Source: Gammaproteobacteria bacterium HGW-Gammaproteobacteria-13 (GTDB taxonomy: Bacteria; Pseudomonadota; Gammaproteobacteria; Pseudomonadales; Pseudomonadaceae). Taken from it: DNA of 64,000 bases. The notes below the pieces were generated by a model. It had not been told where the DNA came from. It searched no databases and saw nothing but the letters and a program-made list of their open reading frames with translations. Shown here in pieces: positions 44,972 through 53,633 of the stretch (position 1 is its first letter; each line of letters opens with the position of its first letter). The stretch lies in assembly GCA_002840155.1 (NCBI GenBank), contig PGZH01000001.1, forward strand, positions 1 through 64,000, in the 5' to 3' direction. A program made the position numbers and the translations under genes.

Positions 44972-46867
44972 TCATGCAGAAAGGCTGGCGAGGCGCGCGC
45001 GGATGGCGGCTTCGATTCCTGCGCCATCCAGCCCACATTCGGCAAGCATTTGCGCCGGTTTGGCGTGCTCGACGTAATAGTCCGGCAGGCCCAGATGCAG
45101 CACCGGCTTGAGGATGCCGGCGTGGGCTAGGAACTCGCTGACCGCACTGCCAGCACCGCCCATCACGCTGTTCTCTTCGATAGTCACCAGCAGCTCGTGG
45201 CTGGCGGCCAGCTGGCGCACCAGGGCTTCGTCCAGTGGTTTGACAAAGCGCATATCGACCACAGTGGCGTCGAGTGCTTCGCCAACCTTGAGCGCTTCGT
45301 TCAGCTGTACGCCGAATACCAGCAGGGCCGCTTTGCTGCCTTGGCGACGGACGATGCCCTTGCCGATTTCCAGTGGCTCCATGCCAGGCTCGATGGCGGC
45401 GTTCGGGCCGCTGCCGCGCGGATAACGCACCGCCGCAGGGCCGTTGAACAGGTGGCCGGTGGTGAGCATACGGCGCAGCTCGTTTTCATCGCTCGGGGTC
45501 ATCACCAGCATGCCGGGGATGCAGCGCAGGTAGGAAATATCGAAGCTGCCGGCGTGGGTCGGGCCGTCTTCGCCGACCAGGCCGGCGCGGTCGATGGCGA
45601 ACAGCACGTCGAGGTGCTGCACGGCCACGTCGTGGATCAACTGATCGTAGGCGCGCTGCAGAAAGGTCGAGTAGATCGCCACCACCGGCTTGGCGCCGTC
45701 GCAGGCCATGCCAGCGGCCAGGGTCACCGCATGCTGTTCGGCTATGGCAACGTCGAAATAGCGCTCGGGGTAGCGTTCGCTGAACGCCACCAGATCGGAG
45801 CCTTCCTTCATCGCCGGGGTAATGCCGACCAGGCGCGGATCGGTCGCCGCCATATCGCATAGCCACTGGCCAAATACGCTGGAGTATTTCGGGCCGCTGG
45901 CTTGCTTGGGTGCGGCTGGCGCGTTGATCGGCTCCAGCTTGGTGATGGCGTGATAGCCAATCGGGTCAGCTTCGGCTGGGGCGAAGCCCTTGCCCTTCTT
46001 GGTCACCACATGCAGAAACTGCGGGCCGTCGAGGTCGCGCATATTGCGCAGGGTGGCAAGCAGGGTCGGCAGGTCGTGGCCGTCGATGGGGCCGATATAG
46101 TTCCAGCCCAGCTCCTCAAACAGGGTGCCGGGCACCAGCATGCCCTTGGCGTGTTCTTCGGTCTTGCGCGCGATTTCCCAGGCGCCCGGCAGGCGCGAGA
46201 GGATCTTTTTGCTGCCCTCGCGCATGCTGGCGTAGGTGCGGCTGGAGAGAATCTTGGCCAGGTAATTGGACAGCCCGCCGACGTTCTTCGAGATCGACAT
46301 ATCGTTGTCGTTGAGGATCACCAGCATATTGGCGTTGACGTCGCTGGCGTGGTTCAGCGCTTCAAAGGCCATGCCGGCGGTCAGGGCGCCGTCGCCGATC
46401 ACCGCTACAGCCTTGCGCCGCGAACCCTGAATGCGCGCCGCAATCGCCATGCCCAATGCTGCGCTGATACTGGTGCTGGAGTGGCCGACGCCAAAGGTGT
46501 CGTACTCACTTTCCGAACGGCGCGGGAAGGCGGCGATGCCGTCCTTCTGCCGTAGGCTGCCCATCTGTTCGCGGCGGCCGGTGAGAATCTTGTGTGGGTA
46601 GGCTTGATGGCCGACGTCCCACACCAGGCGATCATCCGGGGTGTCGAAGACGTAATGCAGGGCCACGGTCAGCTCAATTACGCCGAGGCCCGCGCCGAAA
46701 TGCCCGCCGGTCTGCCCGACCGTATACAACAGGTACTGGCGCAGCTCGTCGGCCAAGGTTTCCAGCTCGGCTTCGCCCAGACGGCGCAGCTCGTCCGGCG
46801 TATTGGCGCGGTCTAGAAGGGGCGTCAGCGGGCGCTCACGGGGAATCTCGTGGAAGGTCGTCGGCAT
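44972..46867 (-). CDS. dxs: 1-deoxy-D-xylulose-5-phosphate synthase
   Basis: Dxs joins pyruvate and glyceraldehyde 3-phosphate with thiamine pyrophosphate in the first step of the MEP isoprenoid pathway. The 631-residue product has the TPP motif [16 protein letters not shown] ... N-D-N-D-M-S-I, the [10 protein letters not shown] stretch and the pyrimidine-binding domain with [13 protein letters not shown]. In P. aeruginosa xseB-ispA-dxs are adjacent; here a carboxylase gene lies between ispA and dxs. Confidence 0.95.
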   Translation of the reverse strand: MPTTFHEIPRERPLTPLLDRANTPDELRRLGEAELETLADELRQYLLYTVGQTGGHFGAGLGVIELTVALHYVFDTPDDRLVWDVGHQAYPHKILTGRREQMGSLRQKDGIAAFPRRSESEYDTFGVGHSSTSISAALGMAIAARIQGSRRKAVAVIGDGALTAGMAFEALNHASDVNANMLVILNDNDMSISKNVGGLSNYLAKILSSRTYASMREGSKKILSRLPGAWEIARKTEEHAKGMLVPGTLFEELGWNYIGPIDGHDLPTLLATLRNMRDLDGPQFLHVVTKKGKGFAPAEADPIGYHAITKLEPINAPAAPKQASGPKYSSVFGQWLCDMAATDPRLVGITPAMKEGSDLVAFSERYPERYFDVAIAEQHAVTLAAGMACDGAKPVVAIYSTFLQRAYDQLIHDVAVQHLDVLFAIDRAGLVGEDGPTHAGSFDISYLRCIPGMLVMTPSDENELRRMLTTGHLFNGPAAVRYPRGSGPNAAIEPGMEPLEIGKGIVRRQGSKAALLVFGVQLNEALKVGEALDATVVDMRFVKPLDEALVRQLAASHELLVTIEENSVMGGAGSAVSEFLAHAGILKPVLHLGLPDYYVEHAKPAQMLAECGLDGAGIEAAIRARLASLSA

Positions 46868-46964
46868 CAGGCAGATCGTTATAGGTGTAAAAGATGCGGC
46901 AGTTTACCCGAAGCGCCGGAAACTGCCCAAACATGGTTCGGCTCAGCTCGGCGGTCAATAAATC

Positions 46965-47019
46965 CGTAGGATGGGTGGCAACCCATCACCGCGATTGATG
47001 GGTTGCCACCCATCCTACG
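46965..47019. repeat. Perfect 24-bp palindrome, GTAGGATGGGTGGCAACCC family
   Basis: CGTAGGATGGGTGGCAACCC-ATCA and its exact inverse flank a six-base loop, ending two bases before the carboxylase stop codon. It could act as a terminator or mRNA 3' stabiliser for the carboxylase and marks one edge of its insertion. Confidence 0.8.
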
Positions 47020-47021
47020 TT

Positions 47022-50000
47022 CTACCAAGTATCGACTGTGCGCTTTTTGCCCTCGCGGGTTGCCGGCTTGGGCGCGGCGTTGAGGCCACGCAGCAGCCAG
47101 GCGCGGGTTTCCAGCGGATCAATCACCGCGTCTATCTCAAGAAAGCTGGCCATATTGATGCCTTTGCCGTTCTGGTAGGCCTTGGCCACCAGTTTGTCGA
47201 ACAGTTGCTGGCGCGCGGCGGGCTCTTGCTCCGCCGCCAGTTCCTTGGCAAAGCCCAGGCGCACCGCGCCTTCCAGGCCCATGGCGCCAAACTCGGCGCT
47301 GGGCCAGGCGATGATAAACAGCGGCGAATGGAAACTGCCGGCGGCCATGGCCTGGGCGCCGAGGCCGTAGCCCTTGCGTAGCACCACGGTGAAAAACGGC
47401 ACCGTCAGGCTGGCGGCGGCGACAAACATGCGCGACACATGGCGCACCGTGGCCTGTTTCTCTGCCTCCGGGCCGACCATAAAGCCGGGGGTGTCGCACA
47501 GCGACAGCAGCGGAATATCGAAGGCATCGCACAGCTGCATAAAGCGCGCGGCTTTGTCGCCGGCCACCGCATCGATGGCGCCGCCGAGGTGCGCAGGGTT
47601 ATTCGCCAGCAGGCCGAACGGCTTGCCTTCGATGCGGATAAACGCGGTGATCAGGCCCGGCGCGAACTCTCGGCGCAGTTCTAGCACGCTGCCCGTGTCG
47701 GCGAGGGTGGCGATCACCTGGCGGATGTCATACACGCGCAGGCGGTTTTCCGGAATCAGCTGGCGCAACTCGCGTTGATCGGCGCAGCTCCACTCGCTGA
47801 GCGCGCCCTGGAAGTAGCTCAGGTACTGCTTGGCCACCTGCACCGCCTCGGCTTCATCGGCAACCCGTATATCTATGACCCCATTGGGACCCTGCACGCC
47901 GACCGGGCCAACTTCTTCCGGCTTGAAGCTGCCCAGGCCGCCGCCTTCGATCATCGCTGGGCCGGCCATGCCGATGGTGGCGTTGTCGGTGGCGATAATC
48001 ACATCGCAGCAGCCAAGCAGGGCGGCGTTGCCGGCAAAGCAGCGCCCGGACACCACGCCCACCAGCGGCACCAGGCCGGAGAGCTTGGCCATGCTGACAA
48101 AGGTGTGGCAGTCCAGCCCGGCTACGCCGACGAAATCGGTGTCGCCTGGGCGGCCGCCACCACCCTCGGCAAACAGCACCAGCGGCAAGCGCCACTGCGC
48201 GGCGAGGCCGAGCATGCGGTCGGTCTTTTTGTGGTTCATCACGCCTTGGGTGCCGGCGAATACCGTGTAGTCGTAGGCGATGGCCATGCAGCGTGCCGCC
48301 TCACTGCCGAACGTCTCGGCATTGACTGTGCCAATACCCGCCACCAGGCCATCAGCCGGGCTTTGTTCGATCAGCTCTTCCAGCGAACGCCGGCGCCGTT
48401 GCGCGGCAATCGCCAGGGCGCCGTATTCGTTAAAGCTGCCGTTATCGAGCAGGTCCGCCAGGTTCTCGCGTACCGTGCGTTGGCCAGTTTTGCGTCGTTT
48501 GGTCACGGCGGCAGGACGACGTACATCGGTGAGGAGCGCGTGGCGTTCGAGCACTTCGGCCAGATCCGCGCGGATATGATCGAGGTCCAGACTCTGTTCG
48601 CTCTGGCTGGCTGCTGCGTCGACTTCGGCAGGCTCGATAAACAGCAGTGGCTGGCCTTCATTGAGCGCGTTGCCGACCTGCACCGCCAGTTGGCGGACGA
48701 TGCCGCTATGGCTGGCGGTGACGACAAACTCCATCTTCATCGCTTCCAGCACGGCGATGCTCTGGCCGATGGCCACGGCATCGCCTTCTGCCACCTCCAG
48801 GCTGACCACCACCCCGGTGCTGTGAGTTAGCAGCGGCAGACAACCCGGCGGCGCGTCCGCTATCTGCTCGGCGTTTTGGCTGGCGGTCTGGGCAGCAGCA
48901 AAGAAGTGATGTGGATGGGCCTTGGCCTGGGCGGCCAGCAGCGTGCCGAGCTGGCTTTCGACAAAGCGCGTGGTCAGCTGGTAGCTCGCCACTTGCGGCA
49001 GGCGCAGCAGGTTCTGCAGCAGGTGCAGATTGCTCGCCACGCCTTCCAGGCGAAATTCGCACAGCGCGCGGTAGGCGCGGCGCAGGGCGCTGGGGTAGTC
49101 CGGCGCATGGGCGATCAGCTTGGCCAGCAGCGAATCGTAGCTGGGGCTGACCGGGTAGCCGGCGTAGCCATAGCCGTCCACGCGCAGGCCGGGGCCGCTG
49201 GGCGGTTGGTAGGCCGTCAGGGTGCCGACGGCTGGGCGGGTGCCGCCATCGCTGCTCATGCTTTCCAGATTGATCCGCAGCTGTACGGCGCAGCCATTAA
49301 GCGGCGGTGGTTGCAGCAGGCCAAGTTGTTCCAGCGACTGGCCGGCTGCCAGCTTGAGCTGGGTATGCAGTAGGTCGACGCCGGTAATCTGTTCCGTGAC
49401 CGTGTGCTCGACCTGAATGCGCGGGTTGGCTTCCATAAAGTAGAAGCGCTCGGGCTGCTCGGCATCCAGCAGAAACTCGAAGGTGCCCAGGCCCTGGTAG
49501 CGGGCGGCGCGCGCCAGTTGCAGTGCGGCGTCGATCATCCGTGTGCGAGTAGCAGCGGGCAGGTCCGGGCTGGGGGCGATTTCCACCAGCTTCTGCTGGC
49601 GGCGCTGCAGGCTGCAGTCGCGTTCCCATAGATGACTGACCGCGCCTGTGCTGTCGCCCAGCACCTGAATTTCGATATGCCGGGCTTGGTTTACCAGCTG
49701 CTCGATATACAGCGCGTTATTGCCAAAGGCGCTGTGCGCTTCGGACTGGCAGCGGGCAAAGGCTTCATCCAGCTCAGTGGTCGCGAATACCGGGCGCATG
49801 CCGCGTCCGCCACCACCAGCCAGGGCCTTGAGCATGACTGCGCCATGTTCAGCGAGAAAGCCATGGGCTTCATCCAGGCTGATCGCTCGATTGATCCCGG
49901 CCACCAGCGGCACGGCGCAGCGCTCGGCCAGCTCGCGCGCTGCGGCCTTGTCGCCAAACAGTTGCAGTACCTCGGCGCTGGGGCCGACAAAGCACAGCCC

Positions 50001-50309
50001 GGCGGCCTGGCAGCGGCGGGCGAACTCGGCGTTTTCTGCGAGAAAGCCATAGCCGGGGTGCACGGCATCGCAGCCCTGCGCCTGGGCAATGGCGATCAGC
50101 TGATCCATATCCAGGTAGGCCGGCACGCCCCGCCCCTTGAGGGCGACGGCGCTGTCGGCCTGGCGCACATGCAGCGAGGCCGCATCGTCTTCGGCGTATA
50201 CGGCGACCGAGCGGATGCCCAGTTCATTGGCGGCGCGGGCGATGCGGATGGCGATTTCGCCGCGGTTGGCGATCAGCAGGGCGGCGAAGGGCACGGTGGT
50301 AACGGGCAT
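47022..50309 (-). CDS. Single-chain biotin-dependent acyl-CoA carboxylase (BC-BCCP-CT fusion)
   Basis: A 1095-residue polypeptide that joins all carboxylase functions. Residues 8-455 are the biotin carboxylase (I-A-N-R-G-E-I-A-I-R; ATP-grasp loop K-A-L-A-G-G-G-G-R-G-M; M-E-A-N-P-R-I-Q-V-E-H). A biotinyl domain with E-A-M-K-M-E follows (biotin Lys about 525). Residues 600-1090 are both halves of the carboxyltransferase (G-C-C-D-V-I-I-A-T; L-C-D-T-P-G-F-M-V-G). Bacterial long-chain acyl-CoA carboxylases (LCC) have this single-chain layout and form hexamers. The acyl-CoA preference is not readable here. ATG 50309 follows CTGGAGCC. The gene splits the usual ispA-dxs pair and is bordered by palindromic repeats on both sides. 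Confidence 0.9.
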   Translation of the reverse strand: MPVTTVPFAALLIANRGEIAIRIARAANELGIRSVAVYAEDDAASLHVRQADSAVALKGRGVPAYLDMDQLIAIAQAQGCDAVHPGYGFLAENAEFARRCQAAGLCFVGPSAEVLQLFGDKAAARELAERCAVPLVAGINRAISLDEAHGFLAEHGAVMLKALAGGGGRGMRPVFATTELDEAFARCQSEAHSAFGNNALYIEQLVNQARHIEIQVLGDSTGAVSHLWERDCSLQRRQQKLVEIAPSPDLPAATRTRMIDAALQLARAARYQGLGTFEFLLDAEQPERFYFMEANPRIQVEHTVTEQITGVDLLHTQLKLAAGQSLEQLGLLQPPPLNGCAVQLRINLESMSSDGGTRPAVGTLTAYQPPSGPGLRVDGYGYAGYPVSPSYDSLLAKLIAHAPDYPSALRRAYRALCEFRLEGVASNLHLLQNLLRLPQVASYQLTTRFVESQLGTLLAAQAKAHPHHFFAAAQTASQNAEQIADAPPGCLPLLTHSTGVVVSLEVAEGDAVAIGQSIAVLEAMKMEFVVTASHSGIVRQLAVQVGNALNEGQPLLFIEPAEVDAAASQSEQSLDLDHIRADLAEVLERHALLTDVRRPAAVTKRRKTGQRTVRENLADLLDNGSFNEYGALAIAAQRRRRSLEELIEQSPADGLVAGIGTVNAETFGSEAARCMAIAYDYTVFAGTQGVMNHKKTDRMLGLAAQWRLPLVLFAEGGGGRPGDTDFVGVAGLDCHTFVSMAKLSGLVPLVGVVSGRCFAGNAALLGCCDVIIATDNATIGMAGPAMIEGGGLGSFKPEEVGPVGVQGPNGVIDIRVADEAEAVQVAKQYLSYFQGALSEWSCADQRELRQLIPENRLRVYDIRQVIATLADTGSVLELRREFAPGLITAFIRIEGKPFGLLANNPAHLGGAIDAVAGDKAARFMQLCDAFDIPLLSLCDTPGFMVGPEAEKQATVRHVSRMFVAAASLTVPFFTVVLRKGYGLGAQAMAAGSFHSPLFIIAWPSAEFGAMGLEGAVRLGFAKELAAEQEPAARQQLFDKLVAKAYQNGKGINMASFLEIDAVIDPLETRAWLLRGLNAAPKPATREGKKRTVDTW

Positions 50310-50424
50310 GGTGGCTCCAGATTTTTATTCTGCAGCCATCTTAGGCGCTCTGCGGCTCAGGTAAACCAAGGCCTAGTGGACGTAAGTCGGGGTATTTATC
50401 TGGGTGATGATCGCCGGGGCCGGG

Positions 50425-50490
50425 GTAGCCCGGATGCAATCCGGGAGCTGTTTCCGGGGCTGGATTTTCCCGGATTACATCCGGGCTACG
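50425..50490. repeat. GTAGCCCGGAT inverted repeat
   Basis: GTAGCCCGGATGCAATCCGG and CCGGATTACATCCGGGCTAC surround about 25 bases. It is a full-length version of the motif at 26627 and lies upstream of the carboxylase gene. Confidence 0.75.
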
Positions 50491-50510
50491 GGCTGGCAGA
50501 CGCATAAGCC

Positions 50511-50586
50511 GTAGGAGGGGCCGGGCGGCGATCCGCTTTAGCCGCGACAATAGCGGTAAAACTCGCCGCTAAAGCGCCTCCCACTC
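50511..50586. repeat. GGAGGGGC...TTTAGCCGCG repeat downstream of ispA
   Basis: TAGGAGGGG ... CGCTTTAGCCGCGA and CGCCGCTAAAGCGCCTCCCA are inverted arms of the family seen at 30474 and 51841. It ends 17 bases before the ispA stop and may terminate the xseB-ispA transcript. Confidence 0.7.
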
Positions 50587-50602
50587 CGGTGCGTGGAACG
50601 GT

Positions 50603-51490
50603 TTAGCTGCGCCGTTCGACGATATACCGCGCCAGATCACGCAGTGGCTCGGCCGCCTGATCGAACGGCCGTAGGGCATGCAGGGCCTGGTCGCGCAGTT
50701 CCAGGGCGTAGGCCTTGGCCGCATCGAGGCCAAGCAGGGCCGGGTAGGTCGGCTTGTCGTGGGCCTGGTCCTTGCCCTGGGTCTTGCCCAGGGTGGCGGT
50801 ATCGCTTTCCACGTCGAGGATGTCGTCCTGCACCTGGAACGCCAGGCCGATGGCGCGGGCGTAGGTGTGCAGAGCTTTTAGCGCGTGGTCATCGGCCTGG
50901 CCGCTGGCCAAGGCGCCGAGCTGCACGCTGGCTTCGATCAGCGCGCCGGTCTTGTGCCGATGCATGATTTCCAGGGCGTTCTGGTCGAGGGTTTGGCCGA
51001 CTGAGCCGAGATCGATGGCTTGGCCTCCGACCATGCCGGCCGGGCCAGCCGCGCGGGCCAGGGCACTGAGCATGGCCAGGCGCAGCTCGGCGTTATGCGG
51101 GTTGTGCGTGGCATCGGCGAGCACTTCGAAGGCCAGGCTCTGCAGGCCATCACCGGCGAGAATCGCGCAGGCTTCATCGAAGGCTTTGTGGGTGGTCGGC
51201 TGGCCACGGCGCAGGTCGTCATCGTCCATCGCCGGCAGGTCGTCATGCACCAGCGAGTAGGCGTGGATCAGCTCCACTGCGCAGGCCGCCGCGTTGGCGC
51301 GCTCCGGCTCGCCGCCGAGGGCTTCGCAGGCGGCGTAGGCGAGCAGCGGGCGCACGCGTTTGCCGCCATTGAACAGGCTGTAGCGCATGGCGGCGTAGAG
51401 GCGTTCCAGCTCCGGGCGTGGGCTGCTAAGGAGGGCTTCCAGGGCTGCATCTACGCGGCTTTGGCAGCTGCTCTGGTAGGCCGCAATCAT
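50603..51490 (-). CDS. ispA: (2E,6E)-farnesyl diphosphate synthase
   Basis: IspA elongates dimethylallyl diphosphate to farnesyl diphosphate. The 295-residue product has the first Asp-rich motif [10 protein letters not shown] (about residues 84-93) and the second D-D-I-L-D near residue 224, both needed to bind Mg-diphosphate. ATG 51490 overlaps the xseB stop as ATGA. Isoprenoid precursors come from the Dxs pathway encoded downstream. Confidence 0.95.
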   Translation of the reverse strand: MIAAYQSSCQSRVDAALEALLSSPRPELERLYAAMRYSLFNGGKRVRPLLAYAACEALGGEPERANAAACAVELIHAYSLVHDDLPAMDDDDLRRGQPTTHKAFDEACAILAGDGLQSLAFEVLADATHNPHNAELRLAMLSALARAAGPAGMVGGQAIDLGSVGQTLDQNALEIMHRHKTGALIEASVQLGALASGQADDHALKALHTYARAIGLAFQVQDDILDVESDTATLGKTQGKDQAHDKPTYPALLGLDAAKAYALELRDQALHALRPFDQAAEPLRDLARYIVERRS

Positions 51491-51732
51491 GCCTGCTGGT
51501 CCGCGTCGAAGGGGGCTTCCTCCAGCTCACCGTCGCGCTCCATCAGGATCTGCACTTTCTGCTCGGCCTGGGCCAGGGCAGTCTGGCAATCGCGGGTCAG
51601 GCGCACGCCCTGTTCGAAGGCGGTTAGCGAGTCTTCCAGCGACAGCTCGCCGTTTTCCAGACGTTCGACCAGGTTCTGCAGATCGGTCAGGGATTGCTCG
51701 AAGTCGAGCGCGGCTTTTTTGCGGGCGGCCAT
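51487..51732 (-). CDS. xseB: Exodeoxyribonuclease VII small subunit
   Basis: XseB is the small helical subunit of exonuclease VII, which degrades single-stranded DNA with XseA. The 81-residue product ([20 protein letters not shown]) shows the conserved [22 protein letters not shown] pattern. It is translationally coupled to ispA. xseA is not in the window. Confidence 0.94.
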   Translation of the reverse strand: MAARKKAALDFEQSLTDLQNLVERLENGELSLEDSLTAFEQGVRLTRDCQTALAQAEQKVQILMERDGELEEAPFDADQQA

Positions 51733-51840
51733 GGCGGATATCTCGGGGTAGATCGGGGAATTGGAACCGGCGCGACACTAGCAGAGCCATGCCGTGCGGG
51801 CAAATCAGCGGGCTGTTTGTACTGGCTGTTGGTGTTGGAT

Positions 51841-51902
51841 TGTGGGAGGGGCTTTAGCCGCGATAGCCACTCGACCGTTCGCCGCTAAAGCGCCTCCCAC
51901 AG
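51841..51902. repeat. GGGAGGGGCTTTAGCCGCG palindrome upstream of xseB
   Basis: TGTGGGAGGGGCTTTAGCCG and CGCCGCTAAAGCGCCTCCCA are inverted arms, the third member of the family at 30474 and 50511. It lies between the DUF2214 stop and the xseB promoter region and may end transcription of the DUF2214 gene. Confidence 0.78.
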
Positions 51903-51923
51903 GATTGGTGGTCTGGTCGGTTG

Positions 51924-52379
51924 TCAGCCGATTACGCCGTGACCGCGCGCCATCAGCACCGCTAGTAATGGGATGGTCAGCAGCGCCAACAGTTCCAGGC
52001 GAATCACCGTGATCACCAGGCGCGCCTTGGCTGCGCTGACCTGCGGTACTTCGCCGGCCTTGAGGCTGTTGCGCCAGTTGAGGAAGACAAAGGTCGGCAC
52101 CACGGAAATCAGCCCGACCAGGATAAACAGGCCGACTTTGGCGTGAAACAGGCTATTGCCCAGGTAGTAGTCCAGGCCCTTGCCGTACCACAACACCCGC
52201 GCCAGACCGGTAAACAGCACCACGCCGGCGCAGATGCCGTAGGCGATGTCGGTGATGATCAGGCTGCGTGCGCGGCGCAGGTCCAGCGGCAGTTTGAATT
52301 GCACATGCTCGATGCTGAGCAGGGCGAACAGCAGGAAGATCGACAGGTAATGCAAGTAGGCGGCAATGGCTTGGCCCAT
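51924..52379 (-). CDS. DUF2214 family membrane protein
   Basis: A 151-residue inner-membrane protein with four hydrophobic segments near residues 8-27, 42-65, 77-100 and 125-147. The conserved N-terminal H-Y-L-S-I-F-L-L-F-A-L-L-S-I-E-H and the A-Y-G-I-C-A-G-V-V-L-F-T-G-L-A-R stretch match DUF2214. The His residues inside helices hint at cofactor binding, but no function is established. It is probably transcribed alone; repeat elements border it on both sides. Confidence 0.82.
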   Translation of the reverse strand: MGQAIAAYLHYLSIFLLFALLSIEHVQFKLPLDLRRARSLIITDIAYGICAGVVLFTGLARVLWYGKGLDYYLGNSLFHAKVGLFILVGLISVVPTFVFLNWRNSLKAGEVPQVSAAKARLVITVIRLELLALLTIPLLAVLMARGHGVIG

Positions 52380-52415
52380 GGTGGCGTCCCTTCTCTGGAT
52401 TGGCGGATCAGCTGG

Positions 52416-52616
52416 CTAGCAGGCCGTTGAAAATGTAGGCGAGGCAGGCAAGACAAGGCAAAAACGGCCGAAAAAGCGGAGTTTACTGCTGTAAATGAGC
52501 ATTACTCGCTTCGCTCGCCCTTCGGGTCGCGCTGAAGCGCGTTAGCCGCAAGCGGCTTGCTGAGGCCGTTTTTAACGCAGTATTGCTAACGCAGGTAGTT
52601 TTCAACGGACTGCTAG
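52416..52616. repeat. MITE-like element, copy B
   Basis: A 201-base element with near-perfect 18-bp terminal inverted repeats (CTAGCAGGCCGTTGAAAA and TTTTCAACGGACTGCTAG, one mismatch). The core GCGGAGTTTACTGCTGTAAA-TGAGCATT and CCGTTTTTAACGCAGTAT match copy A; about 50 extra bases with inner inverted repeats (CGCTGAAGCGCG, CCGCAAGCGG) are inserted. The right terminus overlaps the 3' end of the GGDEF gene by 15 bases. Confidence 0.8.
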
Positions 52617-53633
52617 CTCGACTCGATTGCGACCATTGCCCTTGGCCTGATACAGCGCCTGGTCGGCGCGGTTCATGGTGGCGCTTGGTGGCTCCTGAGG
52701 GGCGCGCAGGGCTGCGCCGATGCTGATGGTCAGGTTGAGTTGCAGTTCGTCGATGCTCACCGGCTCCTTGTTCAGGGCCGTGCGAATGCGCTCGGCAATC
52801 TGCAGCAGTTCATGCTCATCATGCACCTGCAGCAGCACCACGAACTCCTCGCCGCCGCTGCGCGTTACTACATCCTGCGGGCGCACGGCGGCGCTGATGC
52901 GCCGTGCGGTTTCCCAGAGCACCTGATCGCCCGCAGCGTGGCCGTGGTTGTCGTTGACCTTCTTGAAGTAATCCAAGTCGCAGAACAGCACGCCAAGCTG
53001 CAGGCCCAGATCGTCGGCCTGCTCCTGCTGCCGAGGCAGAAAGTGGTTAAGACCGGCGCGGTTCCACAGTTGGGTCAGTGGGTTGAGCATGGTCTTGCGC
53101 TGTTCACGGCTTAGCGCCGCGCGCAGCTGCGCGGTCTGCTCGCTGACGTGGCGCAGCTTCAGGTAGCCCTCGACCAGGGTCGCCATGTCGATAAATAGGC
53201 GCACCTGTTTGTCCGTCAGCTGCCGTGGTGCCGGGTCGATCAGGCACAGGGTGCCCAGCGGTTGGCCTTCCTGGGAAAACAGCGGTTGCCCGGCGTAGAA
53301 GCGGATCTGCGGGTTGTTGACCACCACCGGGTTGTCGTGAAAACGCAGGTCGTTGTAGGTGTCTTCAACGATCAGTGGCTGGGTGCCGAGAATCGCGTGG
53401 GCGCAGAAGGAGATGGTCCGTGGGGTTTCGGTGATCTCCAGACCGATGCGCGACTTGAACCACTGGCGGTCATGGTCGATCAGGCTGATCAGCACGGTTT
53501 TTACCGCGAATACTTCGCGTACCACCCGCACCAAGGTGTCCAGATAAGGGTCGGCGGGGGTGTCGAGCAATTCGTTGTCATCGAGAATCTGCTGGCGCAG
53601 GACTTCATCGCAGGGCATTTCAGGGCTGAGCAT
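52602..53633 (-). CDS. GAF-GGDEF diguanylate cyclase
   Basis: A predicted cyclic-di-GMP synthase of 343 residues from ATG 53633 (MLSPEMPCDEVLRQQILDDN), chosen because AGGAG lies 6 bases upstream; a longer frame reads back into the MATE gene. Residues 15-160 form a GAF domain (V-L-I-S-L-I-D-H-D-R-Q-W-F-K-S; Y-A-G-Q-P-L). The GGDEF domain follows with active site S-G-G-E-E-F. A complete inhibitory site R-P-Q-D lies five residues before it, so product inhibition is likely. The last codons (L-A-V-R-stop) come from the terminus of a MITE-like element. The start overlaps the MATE stop by 14 bases. Confidence 0.9.
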   Translation of the reverse strand: MLSPEMPCDEVLRQQILDDNELLDTPADPYLDTLVRVVREVFAVKTVLISLIDHDRQWFKSRIGLEITETPRTISFCAHAILGTQPLIVEDTYNDLRFHDNPVVVNNPQIRFYAGQPLFSQEGQPLGTLCLIDPAPRQLTDKQVRLFIDMATLVEGYLKLRHVSEQTAQLRAALSREQRKTMLNPLTQLWNRAGLNHFLPRQQEQADDLGLQLGVLFCDLDYFKKVNDNHGHAAGDQVLWETARRISAAVRPQDVVTRSGGEEFVVLLQVHDEHELLQIAERIRTALNKEPVSIDELQLNLTISIGAALRAPQEPPSATMNRADQALYQAKGNGRNRVELAVR

